Positions 21,646 through 34,792 of a DNA stretch of 64,000 bases are shown piece after piece. The number at the start of each line of letters is the position of its first letter. The stretch's first letter is position 1. The stretch is from Mesocentrotus franciscanus (lineage: Eukaryota; Echinodermata; Echinoidea; Camarodonta; Strongylocentrotidae). The notes beneath the pieces are model-generated. The model saw only the letters and a program-made list of their open reading frames with translations, did no database searches and was not told where the DNA came from. The stretch lies in the NCBI GenBank assembly GCA_037976565.1, contig CP137675.1, positions 10,682,534 through 10,746,533 of the forward strand. Direction: 5' to 3'. Position numbers and translations under genes: made by a program.

Positions 21646-21967
21646 GATTGGATTATTAATCCCTAATCTGCACATGATAGTGTACACGCTCCACTTTCTT
21701 GTGAATATTCTGACCAGATGCCAGTTCACATGTCTGAGCCTTTTTTTGTCTTTCTTCTTTTTGTACATGACCGAAAAAATATCCATGTTGAACGAATATT
21801 GGACAAATAATCCATTGAATCGAATTGATCAGTCGTTTGATAGATAAGTCCTAACGAAGTGCTTTTTTTTTCTTCTTCTTCTAGCAAATAAGGTCTGATA
21901 TAGAAGTAAACAAGCGCGTCATCCTTCCAAATGTTTGCAAATTCATATTACGTAATGAATCCCACCT

Positions 21968-22321
21968 CAGTGGCGGATCCAGGGGCCCTGGGGCCCGGGG
22001 CCCTCCTAGCAAAAAAACAGGTAAAAACACCCTTTTTTTGAAAAAAAAATAAGTTGGGCCCCCTCCCCTGGCGCCCAAAAAAATTTTCGGGTGCCAAAAA
22101 AAAAAAATTGTGCTCACTACCCCTGGCGCCCAAGGGGGGGGGTGGCGATGGAAAAAAAATTACCCCTCCCGGAGGGAAATTTTTTTTTCGGGTGCCAAAA
22201 TTTTGTTGTTGTTGCTCACTCCCCCACTGAGCGAAAATCGACCGGCACGATTTTCAAATTTTCGCACGAAGTGGGCCCCTTTTTAGGCCCCCTCCCTTGC
22301 CGCCGGCTGGATCCGCCCCTG
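21968..22321. mobile_element. hAT-like MITE with 8-bp target duplication, 354 bp
   Basis: Ends CAGTGGCGGATCCAG and CTGGATCCGCCCCTG are inverted. Flanked by identical 8-bp TCCCACCT (21960-21967 and 22322-22329). Internal motifs TTCGGGTGCCAAAA and GAAAATCGACCGGCACG recur in the copy at 34113-34402. Short ORFs across it follow poly-A/poly-C tracts and are not genes. Confidence 0.9.
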
Positions 22322-22329
22322 TCCCACCT

Positions 22330-24502
22330 TGTCAACAACTCGTGATTCAAATCATCGTGTTAATTGTCACTTGACCTCCTCTGTCAAGTTTAACCATGGA
22401 CCCTACGTAAGGTCCATGGTTTATAGCTTTGCAGAAGTAAATGTTTCTGACCTCAGCTGCATGAGCAAGAAGATTATCACGATGGGCGCATGAACCCTTA
22501 CAACATATGATGAGAGCATCTTTTTACATGAAGCTTGATGAAATTATTGTTGCAGGGACGTTACTCCACTACAGCGGGTTTTCCCCCAAAACACCTCGTC
22601 CTCATGAGTATCTCCGGGGTCCTCCCACTATCAAAACAGAGCTGTAAACAAGATCGTCGATCAGGTTAAAGTTCGGGAAACTTCTTATTTTTAAAATTCT
22701 ATTTCTATGAAATGACGAAAAGGGAGATAAAAGGTGAACAAATAAATATATAGTTCGGCAACAGAAGTCTGAAATATATCCATCAACGCCAACAGCAATA
22801 TGATCACAACCAAAGAGGCATATTACAAAACCGGTTCCTTAAAAAAGAAAGGTTATGTGGATTGTTGTTCCCTTTGGAGTGGCGGGGAATTTAAGCGTAC
22901 ACTGACTCCACCCCACCCTATGTTGGATACGCCACTATTATGCATTTAACACAATAATAACGAAAACAATGATATGAAAATGCCGCTACACTTATTAAAG
23001 CGTAAGTCTTCTTTTTAAATTGTTCTTTCTTTAAGGCTAGGTATCGACAATCCTATTCTGCTATTAAGAGTACTTCAAATTCCACTTAAGTATCACCATA
23101 GTGTTAAAAAAAAAATCAAATTATGATTTCTTCGAGGCTATAGGTATCGACTATTCTTTTCTGCTATCAAGAGTACTTCAAATTTCACTTGAGTATATTA
23201 GGCCCCCTACCATAGAATGTTTGGTTTTCTTTGATTTCCAAAAAGTTATGTTATCTCGTACTGAACACAGCATGATGACGACATCACCTTACGACGTCAT
23301 CAAAGTAGGCACTTGTCCAAATTTTTCAGCGGAAATTACAGCATGGGTGAGAAAATACACCTTTGTTTAAAGTGCGGGTTCAAAGAAAATCACAAATGTG
23401 GCAAATAACGTATTACTAGAAACTGGTAATCTAACAGATGGCCATCGTACAAATTTTAGGTCAACTACATATCGGGTGATTTATAAAAATACAATAAAAC
23501 CACCTCCATAGCATCAGGGATATGCGAGAGATTCGCTAGAAAAATTACGATGTTTTAATGCCGTCACAATATGAACCAATCCTGCCCAAGCAGACGACAT
23601 CCCATAAAGAATGAACATAATTGCAATGCTATTATTTCTCAAATTATAATGAGTTTAGTGTATATAAATGTGATGGAATTTTACACCATTCAAAAGGGAT
23701 ATGAAACCGATTCTGATAACTAAATTCTTTTGTTTGTAAATACACAGGATAGGGGTTAATGAACAATCAAAGAAACCACACTTTCAAATTTAAAACCCCC
23801 CGGAATGATAGCATGGACGCATTTGTTCCCTCTTGAAACGCCGAACATACCGCGGTGTATGCAGCTGAAAATACAATGGCGTCTTATTTTGTTTACAAGC
23901 GAAAGATTCCTTTTTTATCGCTGCTTTTTTCATCAAAAAAATACCATGCGCGGCGTTTAGAGTGAGGCAATAGATTAAACATTTAGCCTGACGGTAGTGA
24001 AGTAAGAGAAATAACTGAAGAGAAGATGACGAAACAGGCACTGAAAATGTGTGAGATGTCATGGGACATCGTCTGCTTGTGCAAATCATGTTCAACATGT
24101 GACATCACACATCTCAGCAGCGATTGGAGAGAATTTCAGGTGCTATGCCGGGGCTGTATTTAAGCGTTTTGAAATTCATAATAATCATTACTTCGAATGT
24201 TTCCAAGCATTGAATTTTGGTAACCTTGTCAAATCACAGTGTCACCTTTGCAATAAGGACAATAAAGTTAGATTTTAAAATCAATGAACCTTCTCTTTAA
24301 TTCAATAAATGAAAGTGATCATGCATGCTTTCTTGGAAAGATGCGTGATTTATGAGCACCTGTTTGGCTACGTTATAGAACCATGTCACAACAAGAGCAA
24401 TCCCGGATGTAGTTGGCTACAAATTATTATGGGGAATACTGCTTTTTTTGGCGAAAACAAAAGAAATACCCAAATGTTGTGACAAAGTGAAACCAAGTCG
24501 AA
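22330..24502. other. Intergenic DNA with one perfect hairpin
   Basis: No gene supported. An inverted repeat (AACCATGGACC, 8-base loop, GGTCCATGGTT) lies at 22391-22422. The ORFs at 23101-23370 and 24051-24278 show no family features. Confidence 0.5.
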
Positions 24503-24680
24503 GAGGCGCGATGCATGGCTCAGTGGTAGAGTAGTGGTCTCGTATACCGAGAGGTCCCGGGTTCGAAACCCAACTCAATTCGATCGTGCCCTCGGAGAGG
24601 ACTTAAAGCCGTTGGTATCCTGGTTGCTTACTTACTTACAAGCATACATGCTTTCTTAGCAGTCACGTAAAACAATAATC
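24503..24680 (+). mobile_element. tRNA-Thr-like SINE, copy 1
   Basis: tRNA-like head with A box TGGCTCAGTGGTAGAG, anticodon loop CTCGTAT at the place of a Thr CGT loop, and B box GGGTTCGAAACC. The body (GAGAGGACTTAAAGCCGTTG, then GGTTGCTTACT and ATGCTTTCTTAGCAGTCA) is shared with 32705-32912 and 63122-63315. A CA insertion in the head shows it is not a working tRNA gene. Confidence 0.85.
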
Positions 24681-25226
24681 AACCATCAAGTTGGCCAAAC
24701 TATGTCTAAGATGGCTTTGGCTTTGGCTTTGGTCACAACCCACACTTCGCACAAGTATGAGAATAGTCCTTCAGACTGCGTTAATATTATGCTTTCCTTT
24801 CTCGCTCCTATATGCAATATGATTCAAAATGATACGTATTACAATATACAAAAAAAAAAAACGATTAGAACGAAACAAAAAGAATGACATTTCGATTCAA
24901 CTTCTAGCGTTGTCCATAGCAACTTGTTTGCCGTTGTTCATGCGGTTATGCCTTATGGTTTATGTTTACCAAAGAAAGTCATGGGTATCAAACATGATTA
25001 GCTCGGTTTGGCAATGATTTTTCTGTTTAAATCGCTTTCTCTCCACGTTAGTGTTCTACTTTCAAGTTTAGTATATGACGTAATAATGGTATGGGCCGTG
25101 ATACATGTCAATTAAGTTCCACACGAGTACGGACTATCAAAATAATTCCAAAGGGGTTATAATACCTCAGAAAGAAACTGGTAATAACATTTATTTCAGC
25201 AAAACAAACTTTGGATGATTAGCTGC
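24681..25226. other. Intergenic DNA, nothing recognised
   Basis: No gene or repeat seen. Confidence 0.5.
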
Positions 25227-25250
25227 AGTAGTGTTAGTGTTAGTAGTAGC

Positions 25251-25284
<34 letters not shown>

Positions 25285-25570
25285 ATAGTAGTAGTAGTAG
25301 TAGGTGGTGGTGGTGTAGAGTGGTAGTGGTGGTGGTGGTGGTGGTAGTGGTAGTGGTGGTGGTGGTGGTGGTAGTGGTGAGGTGGTGGTGGTGGTGGTGG
25401 TAGTGGTGGTAGCGGTGGTGGTGGTGGTGGTGGTAGTGGTGGTGGTGGTGGTGGTGGTAGCGGTGGTAGCGGTGGTGGTGGTGGTGGTGGTGGTGGTGGT
25501 AGTGGTGGTGTGTGGTAGTGGTGGTAGTGGTAGTAGGTGGTGTGGTAGTAGAGTAGTGTGGTAGTGGTGT

Positions 25571-25615
<45 letters not shown>

Positions 25616-25742
25616 TAGTAGTAGTATAGTAGTAGTGGTGGTGGTGGTAGAAGTCGTAATAACGCTAATAGTAGAAGTCGAAGTGGTACTCCTACTACTC
25701 CTACTATTAATAATAATGTACATAATAATGATAATAATAACA
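25227..25742. repeat. GTA/GTG/GGT trinucleotide array, about 0.5 kb
   Basis: Blocks of (GTA)n alternate with (GTG)n/(GGT)n and end in (AAT)-like units. Frames give poly-Val, poly-Thr, poly-Tyr or poly-His and are artefacts. Confidence 0.95.
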
Positions 25743-28160
25743 ATGATATTATATATATAGTTATATACTATTATGTAACATAATAAGGTATTATAATTAT
25801 GCTAAGTTGACAGAATCAATGAGTCAGATCATGTATAAGATTAAGAATTAACTAATCTAACTCTTTGGAATTATTTTATTATAACCCCTGCATGTCCTAT
25901 TGATGAGAGAGAAGTATTTCTAAGTATTAGGATTAGTTGCATGGTTATGATGTCATGATAATACGTCATCGCCTAGTTAGAAGTGTATTATATGCCGTAA
26001 CGTGGATTACAATTTCTTGGCATTTTAACAAGTTTTATTGGGATGCTCTAATTTACGTTTTGCCATGCAGTTAAATGATGTATACTTTAGACGAATTCGT
26101 AGTTATGTTTAAGGTCCATTATTATGTGAAAAAATACTCAAAATAGAGAATATCAAAATCGTTAACTCAGTATGGCAAATTGATGATAAAGGTAGGCTAC
26201 ATACTCTGAAAAAAAGTAGATTGCTGTAAAAAAAAAAGAAGAAAAAAAAATTTAGTGAAAGAACTTTTCTTCAACAATTCTAGTACAACACAACGTGAGA
26301 GAAACTTCTTCACCGAGGACGGGGTACTGGCCTAGTTGTTTTCCTCAAGATTAGGGGGAGGGAAGGGTCGACGAACAAATATATCGACAATTCCCGCCCC
26401 CCCCCCCCTCTTAAAGGTGAGATATTAAAACTAGTAACCACAATGCAGCGAAACCTCACGTAAGAGCCTTCCGTCATAACATTGTATAAAATAGAATTAA
26501 GGCTATGATGATCAGTCTGTGAATACAAAAAAGGTCTGAAACCCCGTCACCTGCAATATCCGGGCGATTATTAAGACGTTAGAAGTCAGGACAAGTATAG
26601 AGTCAGCAATGATGACTAATTAACATTTAGGACCTTGCTAACATGACACATCCTTCAGTGTATGGCGCATAAATTCTGTTTACAGCGACGATTAATGAGA
26701 GCTTGTAGTTAGGCCATTTCTACAAATTAGTGAATCTGAAAAGCCATTACTACGTATCGACAGAGAAGACTGGGAGATCAATCAAGATTGATTATAGAGA
26801 CTGATCGAAGAATAATCAGGAATGAAAAATTATGTTTTTTTTATAGAGAGCGTGTTTAAATTCATAAACTGTTTTTAGGACGTTATCTCTCGTTGTAAAC
26901 AAAATATGTATATGTTTTGTCCCAAACTTTTTCAACATTTTAAAATTATAATTACACCACCCAGCAAACTGAAGCGGAACCAGGACTGTGTGCATGTGTG
27001 TGCGTGCGCGTGTGCGTGTGCGTGTGCGTGTGTGCGTGTGTGAGTGTGTGTGTGTGTGTGTGTGGGGGTAAAGGGAATCCGCGAAGCCTGCGTATCCCTC
27101 GAAAGCGTATCGCAAAAGAGGGAGGGTAGTGGTTGATACAACCCCCTCGCCCCCATCTCCCGCGATCCACCCTCGAACTTGTAAACCTATTTGACAACTA
27201 TTGCAATATAGAGCAATCTTAAAACCATTCCGGATATTTTCTCCTCCCTTGAACTTACTTTTCGTGTACTTTACACTTTATAACAAAAAGTCAATTGATA
27301 TACCATCTGATTTGTCTTGTATTCAACAAAAGGGGGAAATCAACCTTTCACAGCACATTGAATACCCTACAATTACAACATTTTCCCTTACTTTTTACGT
27401 TAAAAAACACTGCTATTTCAATATTATCTAATTATTATGTATATGCTTCAACTTTGTCAAATTCAGTGGTTTATTTTCACTGAGGCCCCCTCCCAATGAA
27501 ATGATAAAATGCAAAACTTGAAGAATTAATTTTAAAAATACGATAATCCGTATCATAATGAAAACGTAATGACAATAACATTGATAACATTGCTTGTTTA
27601 AGTACAGCAACCAGAAAATATGACATCACACAACAGCCGAACGTTACAAAAATGAAAACACCTAAACATAGCAACAATAAAAACAGGTTCAGCACAACAA
27701 AATCAAGGTGCTTTGGCAATACACAAAATACGTGCAAAGAGAAATTAGACATGAGAACATTGAAAAAATATCCTGCCATGGTGTAAAACAGATGATAAAA
27801 ATAATCTTTTTTAGCATAAATATCCTAGCATAATATGCGGAATTATGAAGTCTATACTATTTATAAAGAAAATCCACTGCATTTTAATATGTTCAAGTCC
27901 TCCTAATAGAATGATAGCTACATATATAATATAACTATTGCCTACCATCCTAATACCTCTATCAATAACTGAACATAAAGGTGAGTGTACGTGTAATAGA
28001 ATAGGTAAATATAAACCCTTCTCACATTCCTCCCCTCCCTTCACTTTCTTTATCCCTCTCTCTCTTTGACGCCCCCAACTCTCTCTGCATATATACCTCT
28101 GCCTCTCTAACTGTGTATCTCTCTAGTAGTACCTTTGTCTCTTCGGGTTCCATCTCCCCC
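25743..28160. other. Intergenic DNA with a (GT)n run
   Basis: A GT/GTGC microsatellite lies at about 26986-27064. A TTAAAGGTGAG string at 26413 resembles a family B end, but no partner end was found. No gene supported. Confidence 0.5.
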
Positions 28161-28206
28161 TTCTCTCTCTCTCTCTCTCTCTCTCACTCTCTCACTCTCT
28201 CTCTCC
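28161..28206. repeat. (CT)n microsatellite
   Basis: CT run with two CTCACT variants; a second pure CT run lies at 28386-28407. Confidence 0.9.
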
Positions 28207-28407
28207 CTGTTCGTCTGTCGCAACTGTCTGTATTACCCGATCACTCATCAGACGGGATCCGTTGGCAAAGACGTATAGTGCAGTAGCTAGGGCCAACTAC
28301 AACATGGAGGCGCAATTACAAATCGGATGTGCTTTTCACCGCTCCCGCTCGTTCTTTCGCGCGGTCTAACTTTCTTCAAACTTTTTGTCTCTCTCTCTCT
28401 CTCTCTC

Positions 28408-30613
28408 ATGTACGAACTTAAAATGCGGACACGCGGAAGACATCACAGAACTTTCTGCTTTGATAGCATGAGACGAATGTCTGCAACAGGTTATGGTGTC
28501 GTTCGCCTCTGACCTTTTCAGAATCAGCCTTGGATAGTTTGGAATTAGCAGATGTGAACTTGGAAGTTTGATACACTCTTCACTATAAACAGCGATATAG
28601 CTAGGTTGCTGATTTATAGATGCGTGTGAGCATCCCTTACATGCCCGTGATACAAAGGTGCACCCCTGCACCTCTCATACACGTTTGAGTGGATTTTTCT
28701 GTGCTATACGGGTGGTAAACTTCCTCCCACTGGCGTTTAGTTGCCCGGCACTTGATCAATAATTGATCAGGACTATTGATTATTGGATACTAAATATATC
28801 GACTTCATTCAGGATCATGGATAATAATTTCATGTCTCACTTTGGTCTCTTAAGCTGGGTAAGTGCAAAGTTCAAGTTCCGTGTTTTGAGAAAAACAAGT
28901 TACTACATGTGTGCCATAGACTTTGATATATAAAATTGTCTACATCGTTAATGCGAAGACTGTTATAATATACGCCTTGAAAATACAATGAACATAGTGG
29001 TATAGATCGTATATATGATTATATAAATGACTAGGCAGGTTCATTTAAACATTCTTAACGTTGGGCTGAGGTGAATGTTACGTCTTACAAACAGTAACTG
29101 ACCGAGTTAGGTTAGTGAGGGGCGTCGCATTTCGACTGTACATCAAAATGGTGAGCAAACAGGTCATGGTGAGTAAGATTCTAAGATTGACATTTCTCGT
29201 TACAACCGGATCTGGCATGGAGAAGATATTATGATGTCAAACTAGGTCTACTTCCATATAGTCATTATGGCCATGTATGATGCCATTTAACATATTCAAG
29301 TTTCTTGTTACTAACATAATAATATGACGTATTCATCATGAATGTGGGGTGCGCCCCTGAGGTTTGAACGACAAGGGAGAAAAATCAAACTCGCAATTGC
29401 ACAATAGGTACAACACTAATTCTACTCTCTCCGTAGAAGAGTGAAAATCCACTCGTTCAGAGGTCATATCAGCGATCACGTCGTTTTGGAGTTGAATCCA
29501 CTCCAAAAATTACAGTGGAATCAACTCCAAAGCAGTGGATTGATTACTCTTTTGAGAGTGGATTCCACTTTTTTTTCGTTTATGTTTTTCACTTTTGAGT
29601 GGGTTTTCACGCCGAAACGAAGTGACTCCCTAAATGACCATGTACTCTTGTAGACCTGTATATTTAGTGAACAGATATCTAGTCCAAAGCATGCGAAATG
29701 GCACCCCACCCCAGTCCGGGGAATACATCCATCTTTACCAACCTCTGGATATTTTCAGTCAGTGGTGCATATTTTGCATATTCTTGGTAGGGTGAATTCG
29801 AAATATTGAACGAGGCAGGAAGAAAGAACGAGGAGGAAAGAGGAAGAAAGCAAAATTATAATGTTTAAAAAAAAATAAGCCTCAAAACTTTATTTGAAAC
29901 AGACTGCACAGGAGACAGACAGATATATATATATATTCATATGATTAAAATGTTATTAAATATGCATCCGGTTGACTTTGTAGGTTATTATCAATAACTG
30001 ATTCCAGATGTTGGAAATCGCTTCTAGTATATGCGAAAATGTCTCCTCATTTTTTTCATTTTATTTTCCTGTTTCTGTTGAAATGTCTATACACCAAAGC
30101 AAATTAGACATTTTATTCAATATAATCACGATTACAGCTATAGTTACTTTCAATAAATGTTAGTGAACCTCGGAACACATCTAAAATTCTCGTGTTTTTT
30201 TCACCGTTGGTTTCAAAGATATAAAGCCCTCCAATACGAACTTACGAAGCAATAAAATACTTATTTTAAATTGTTAAGCAATAAATATTTTATGATACAG
30301 TTCATTCACAATTACGTGGCTGGGCACATTAAATTGGTGGCGACAATAATAAAGTACTTTAAAGTGATGTAGACTATCATCAAATGTTGTAAATAATTGC
30401 ATTAGATAAAAACCTATATATATATATATATATATATAAATGGGAAGTGAATTTACTCCAATAAATAGGATACAAAGGTATATGGACGATACAAACAGTG
30501 AAGAAATGCCGTGAGAATGGAGGATACACAGGCGTAAACAGGAAAAATTAAAGCTAGGAGGAGGGAATAACTGATTATAAGCAACGTATATAAAAATTAA
30601 TGAATGATTATCA
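28408..30613. other. Intergenic DNA, no gene recognised
   Basis: Holds a small inverted-repeat unit (29441-29610, listed separately) and a TA run at 30417-30438. Short frames ending in donor-like GTAAGT/GTGAGT (28817 and 29148) have no further support. Confidence 0.5.
29441..29610. repeat. Small foldback unit with GAGTGGATTC motifs
   Basis: Ends GTGAAAATCCACTC and GAGTGGGTTTTCAC are inverted with one mismatch. Inside, GGAGTTGAATCCACTCC and AGAGTGGATTCCAC repeat the same motif. Likely a degenerate MITE. Confidence 0.5.
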
Positions 30614-30779
30614 GGCGCGGTTCTAGAGATTTTTTTTTTTTTGGGGGGTCGCTGGGAGCTTAGACTGGTTAGAGGTTCTCATTTTCATTTTCAATGTGTG
30701 TCTCGCTTCAATTCATTTATAAAACAAAAACATGGGGAGGGGGTTGCCGTTCACCTGTCCCCTCTAGAACCGAGAATGT
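30614..30779. mobile_element. Short TIR element
   Basis: Ends CAGGCGCGGTTCTAGAG and (inverse) CATTCTCGGTTCTAGAG share the last 11 bp exactly. Interior has T and G runs. No clear target duplication. Confidence 0.45.
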
Positions 30780-31280
30780 ATGAATGATGAATAATTTATA
30801 CAACTTATCATCAAAAACTTTTCGGCAAGTCATGCATATGCACCGCTTCCACGACCTGCATGTGTAGCTGAAAGATAAAAATTTGACTTAGCTGTATTCT
30901 AACATATACTTTTTCCCACAGGAGAGTTTAATCAGACTAGCCTCTTCTTTATTCGCAACATGGCCCAATAAGATTATATCCAGTTCTTATTTCTGAATAA
31001 TTGACATCTTTTTTGTTTTGGCACAAGCTATACCACGCAGGGCATTGGCACCGTCACCCATGCTGTATGCCATTAAAATAAAATCCTTAAAGAAAGTCTT
31101 ACAGTTGGAGAAAACACAAATTTGATGGAAAAAAATTATAAATATTTTAAAAGTAATAATTACACAGGGAACAGGAGGTGAGAAAACAGTGTGCTTGTGT
31201 GGGGGCTGAAGCACACTGAGGATAAAGACTCCATCAACTTTTTAGTCAGCCGTCAGTTGTACTTGGTATTATTGTTGAAA
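30780..31280. other. Intergenic DNA, nothing recognised
   Basis: No gene or repeat seen. Confidence 0.5.
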
Positions 31281-31464
31281 AGGAAAAAGAGGAAGAAGAA
31301 GGAGGAGGAGGAGGAGGAGGAGGAGGAGGAGGAGAAGAAGAAGAAGAAGAAATAGAAGAAATAGAAGAAGAAAAAGAAGGAGGAGGAGGAGGAGGAGGAG
31401 AAGAAGAAGAAGAATTAGAATTAGAAGAAGAAGAAAAAAAAAAGAAAAAGAAGAAGAAAAAGAC
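31281..31464. repeat. GGA/GAA polypurine tract
   Basis: About 180 bp of purine triplets; ORFs across it are artefacts. Confidence 0.95.
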
Positions 31465-31686
31465 CTCTATTTCTCTCTCTCTCTTCTCCCCTTCAGTGTT
31501 GCATAACAACATCCCTAGGATGATTCATCTTATAATGTTATGCTTTCAAATTGTTAAGATTAATGTATATTTTTGTAAGTTAAAATGCGATTTTATTGCT
31601 ATTTTATTGTGAATGGATATGCAATTCAGCTTTCGGGCTGCTATAGTATTGTTTTTAATAAACCATTTTCAATTCAATTTAAAAAA

Positions 31687-31784
31687 AGTAGAAGAAGAAG
31701 GAAAAGACGAAAAAAGACGAAGAGGAAGGCGGAGGAGGAGGAGAAGAAGAAGAAGAAGAAGAAGAAGAAGAAGAAGAAGAAGAA

Positions 31785-31815
<31 letters not shown>

Positions 31816-31868
31816 CGAGGAAAAGGAGGAGGAAGAAGCCAAGAGAGGATGAAGAAAAAGAAGATAAT
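31687..31868. repeat. (GAA)n polypurine tract
   Basis: Core of about 22 uninterrupted AAG/GAA units at about 31742-31806 with purine-rich flanks. Confidence 0.95.
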
Positions 31869-32704
31869 ATAACTCACGGTAGACACAGTCGCATTAAGTC
31901 AATTATTCTATACAGTTCCTAAATTGCAACTTATCAACATAAAAAAGTGTGAATCTCTATTATTTAAAATAATGTGAGCTTTATCAATTTTCCATATCTC
32001 TATTACTATTTTAGACGAAATCATTCATAATATGGCTCTATAGATTGCTTAAACTCAAGTCTACCCTGTTCGAGAGTGTTCCAGGCGTTCACTTTCACTC
32101 CTTGGGGTACAAAACAAATATAAAATTATATAATTATTTATTTATGAATAAGACTATAAGTATAAAAATAGTAATAATTATCTAACATTTGGGGTGAAAA
32201 GTCAATCCCTAACCGATACCCCAAAATGAATTGATCCCTCAGTCAAAATATAATGCCATCCACGCTTATATACTTGTGACCTGAGCCCCCTCAGTTTGGA
32301 AATCCTCTAACTATCACGGCGATGGCGTATCCAGACCTTGGCCTCAGGAGGGCTAAAATATTTTCAAGCTTACGGAAATCCAAGGCAATCATCAAATTAC
32401 AAAAAGGGGCGCCTCATGACCCCCTTGTCGTAAGTTGCAACTTGCAAGTATGACATCATTAGCCAATAATTATACATAGTGTGCTTAACATGTGCGAGGT
32501 TCTGTTGCGATCGAGCAGATTATTATTATTTTTTTTTTGTTACTATATGATTATTGTATTTTTAGAGTATGTCAATTTTCGTGCATTTTCAAGTACACTG
32601 AGCCCGACAGTTAATGACTTACAAATATATGATTTCCTTACTGGTTAACGATTTGGTCGCAGTTTTTTTCCCTGTCACAAATTAATGCTTCTTGCGCCTC
32701 CTTT
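31869..32704. other. Intergenic DNA, nothing recognised
   Basis: AT-rich; no gene supported. Confidence 0.5.
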
Positions 32705-32912
32705 GAGGAGGCGCGATAGCTCAGTTTGTAGAGCAGTGGTCTCGTAATCCGGCGACCCGGGTTCGAAACCAAGTCGATGCGCTAGTGCTCTTTGGTATCC
32801 TCATTACCAGGTCCCTCGGAGAGGACCTTAAGCCGTTGGTCCTCTGGTTGCTTACTAACAAGCATATATGCTTTCTTAGCAGTCAGGTAAAATAACCACT
32901 ACTACTACTACT
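32705..32912 (+). mobile_element. tRNA-Thr-like SINE, copy 2 (best preserved)
   Basis: Head GAGGAGGCGCGATAGCTCAG, then GTAGAGCAGTGG, anticodon loop CTCGTAA, B box GGGTTCGAAACC; body as in the other copies; ends in a short (ACT)n tail at about 32898-32912. Confidence 0.9.
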
Positions 32913-33224
32913 TCAAATGTATACGCTAATATACATAATATTTATCAGTGTCAAGTTGAACATATTATAATGAGAATGATCATGATAAACTATAAAAGGC
33001 CTATGTCATAATCAATCTGGAGTAATTACGATCTGTGTTAATAGTTATGCCAACATCTTCATGGTTATATTTCCCAAGAAGCAAAGCAACGATCTTCCCA
33101 TGATACGCCCCTACATTTATAGAGGCCCGGGCACGCCCCTGCATAATCTATATAGGTCAGCAGGTCCGTATTATAGGCCCCTACCAATAATATACATGAC
33201 AACATTAAAATAGGAGAGAAGAAG
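32913..33224. other. Intergenic DNA, nothing recognised
   Basis: No gene or repeat seen. Confidence 0.5.
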
Positions 33225-33265
33225 TGAGAGAGAGAGAGAGAGAGAGAGAGGGGGAAGAGAAAATA

Positions 33266-33310
<45 letters not shown>
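33225..33310. repeat. (GA)n microsatellite
   Basis: GA runs broken by GGGGGAAG and AAAT. Confidence 0.95.
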
Positions 33311-33314
<4 letters not shown>

Positions 33315-34112
33315 GGGGAGGGATAGATAGATAGACAGGAAACTAAAGAAATGTGAAGGGGAGGAACGTGGGAATGAGATGATACAACCCATTCCAAATA
33401 ACCAATGCATCGGAAAGGGGAGCACCAGTTATAAACCTTCCAATGATATAATTTATGTTATGACTTTATTCAAACAGGGAGGTGGGAGTCTAAAATTCCA
33501 CCTCCCTGATTCAAATATGTCATCATGACTGTATATGACTGTATAATATGTATGTCAATCAAACCTTCATTTTTGTGTTCTTTTAGGGGGCTGCATTTTG
33601 ATTGCAACGGATAGCCCTTAGGTCTAATAGCCCTATTTCTTGGACTATATAACAAAACAAAATGAAATGTCTCATAACTTCGAATAACTATAGAAACTTG
33701 TGTTACTTGTGTTATTATAGGAAAATGTAAGGCCTATACAAAGGCCTAAATTTTCTGGAAAAACCCCCGAAACTAATTAATTATATTGGTAAATGATAAG
33801 TGGAATCAAGTGGAATTTAATTCTTAAATATAAATTATGTTCGAGGACTGTTTTCCGTCTATACTCGGGAAAGAACTGAAATATGACTATTTGACTGCTT
33901 GACTTGAAGTGTTTCTTCCTCCTACTTACTTGAACTTGAAATTCGTGAGAAGTGGCCTTGCATATACCTCGTTTCCGGCACTCTGAACGCATAATTCAAA
34001 AATGGGAATGTCCCTTTTTGCGAGCAGAAAGGCGGATAAACTTTAACTGAAAAATTAATGAAGAATATGCATACACAATATTGTACTTCAAACGTTATTA
34101 GGAAGGCCTACT
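33311..34112. other. Intergenic DNA, nothing recognised
   Basis: No gene supported. Confidence 0.5.
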
Positions 34113-34402
34113 GTTGGGGCCGGGCCCGGGCCCCCCCTAGGAAAAATAAACAGGTAAAAACACCCTTTTTGAAAAAAAAGAAGATGGGCCCTCCTGGCGC
34201 CCAAGGGGTGGCGGTGAAAAAAAATTAACCTTCCCGGAGGGAAAAACTTTTTTTTCGGGTGCCAAATTTTTTTGTTGTTGCTCACTACCTACCCCCCCCT
34301 CCCCCACTGAGCGAAAAATCGACCGGCACGATTTTCAAATTTTCGCACGAAGTGGGCCCCTTTTTAGGCCCCCTCCCTTGCCGCCGGCTGGATCCGCCCC
34401 TG
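34113..34402. mobile_element. hAT-like MITE, second copy, left end decayed
   Basis: Matches 21968-22321 through GGTAAAAACACCC, TTCGGGTGCCAAA, ATCGACCGGCACG and the right end CTGGATCCGCCCCTG. The left terminus GGCGGATCCAG is lost. It lies about 300 bp upstream of the MTMR10-like start codon. Confidence 0.8.
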
Positions 34403-34539
34403 GGGTCCTACAGGACCGCCGTCTACAACATCCATCAGTCACGAGAGATGTTAGAAATTCATGAAAAGGGCGTGGTCATGTGATGGAATTTCGTTCAAAT
34501 ACTAAGGGCTGTAATTCAAGGCTACAATCTATATGAAAC

Positions 34540-34705
34540 GCCCGTCGACTAGATGACCTTTTGACCTGTCAATGCAATTTGTGCGGAAACATGGCGGTGG
34601 ACAGCTAGGTATTTACGTCCACCGGTATACGGTATCATCATACTTCAAGACCGTTTTCTAATGTACTTTAATATATATTGGTTCCTTCGTCATTCAGAAT
34701 TCAGT
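34540..34705 (+). promoter_or_regulatory. Probable promoter/5' UTR of the MTMR10-like gene
   Basis: Sequence just upstream of the first coding exon, including an ATGGCGG string (34592) of the kind often seen near animal start sites. Downstream, 34850-34930 is CpG-rich. No TATA box. The transcription start is not determined. Confidence 0.3.
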
Positions 34706-34792
34706 ATGTCTCTAAACAGAAATAATATTAGTTCATTCAGATCGTATTTGAATGAAAGTTTGTACGTAGAAGAGGAGAAAAAGAAACAGAAG
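34706..34792 (+). CDS. MTMR10: MTMR10-like coding exon 1
   Basis: Residues 1-29: MSLNRNNISSFRSYLNES, then an acidic/basic run ending KKKQK. Donor AAG|GTAAGC. Confidence 0.8.

Noticed and set aside
24503..24575. Functional tRNA gene
   Set aside because: Insertion in the head, no acceptor-stem pairing, and a shared SINE body after the B box.
28817..28858. Short ATG frame ending in a GTAAGT donor
   Set aside because: Only 14 codons, no conserved motif and no partner exon.
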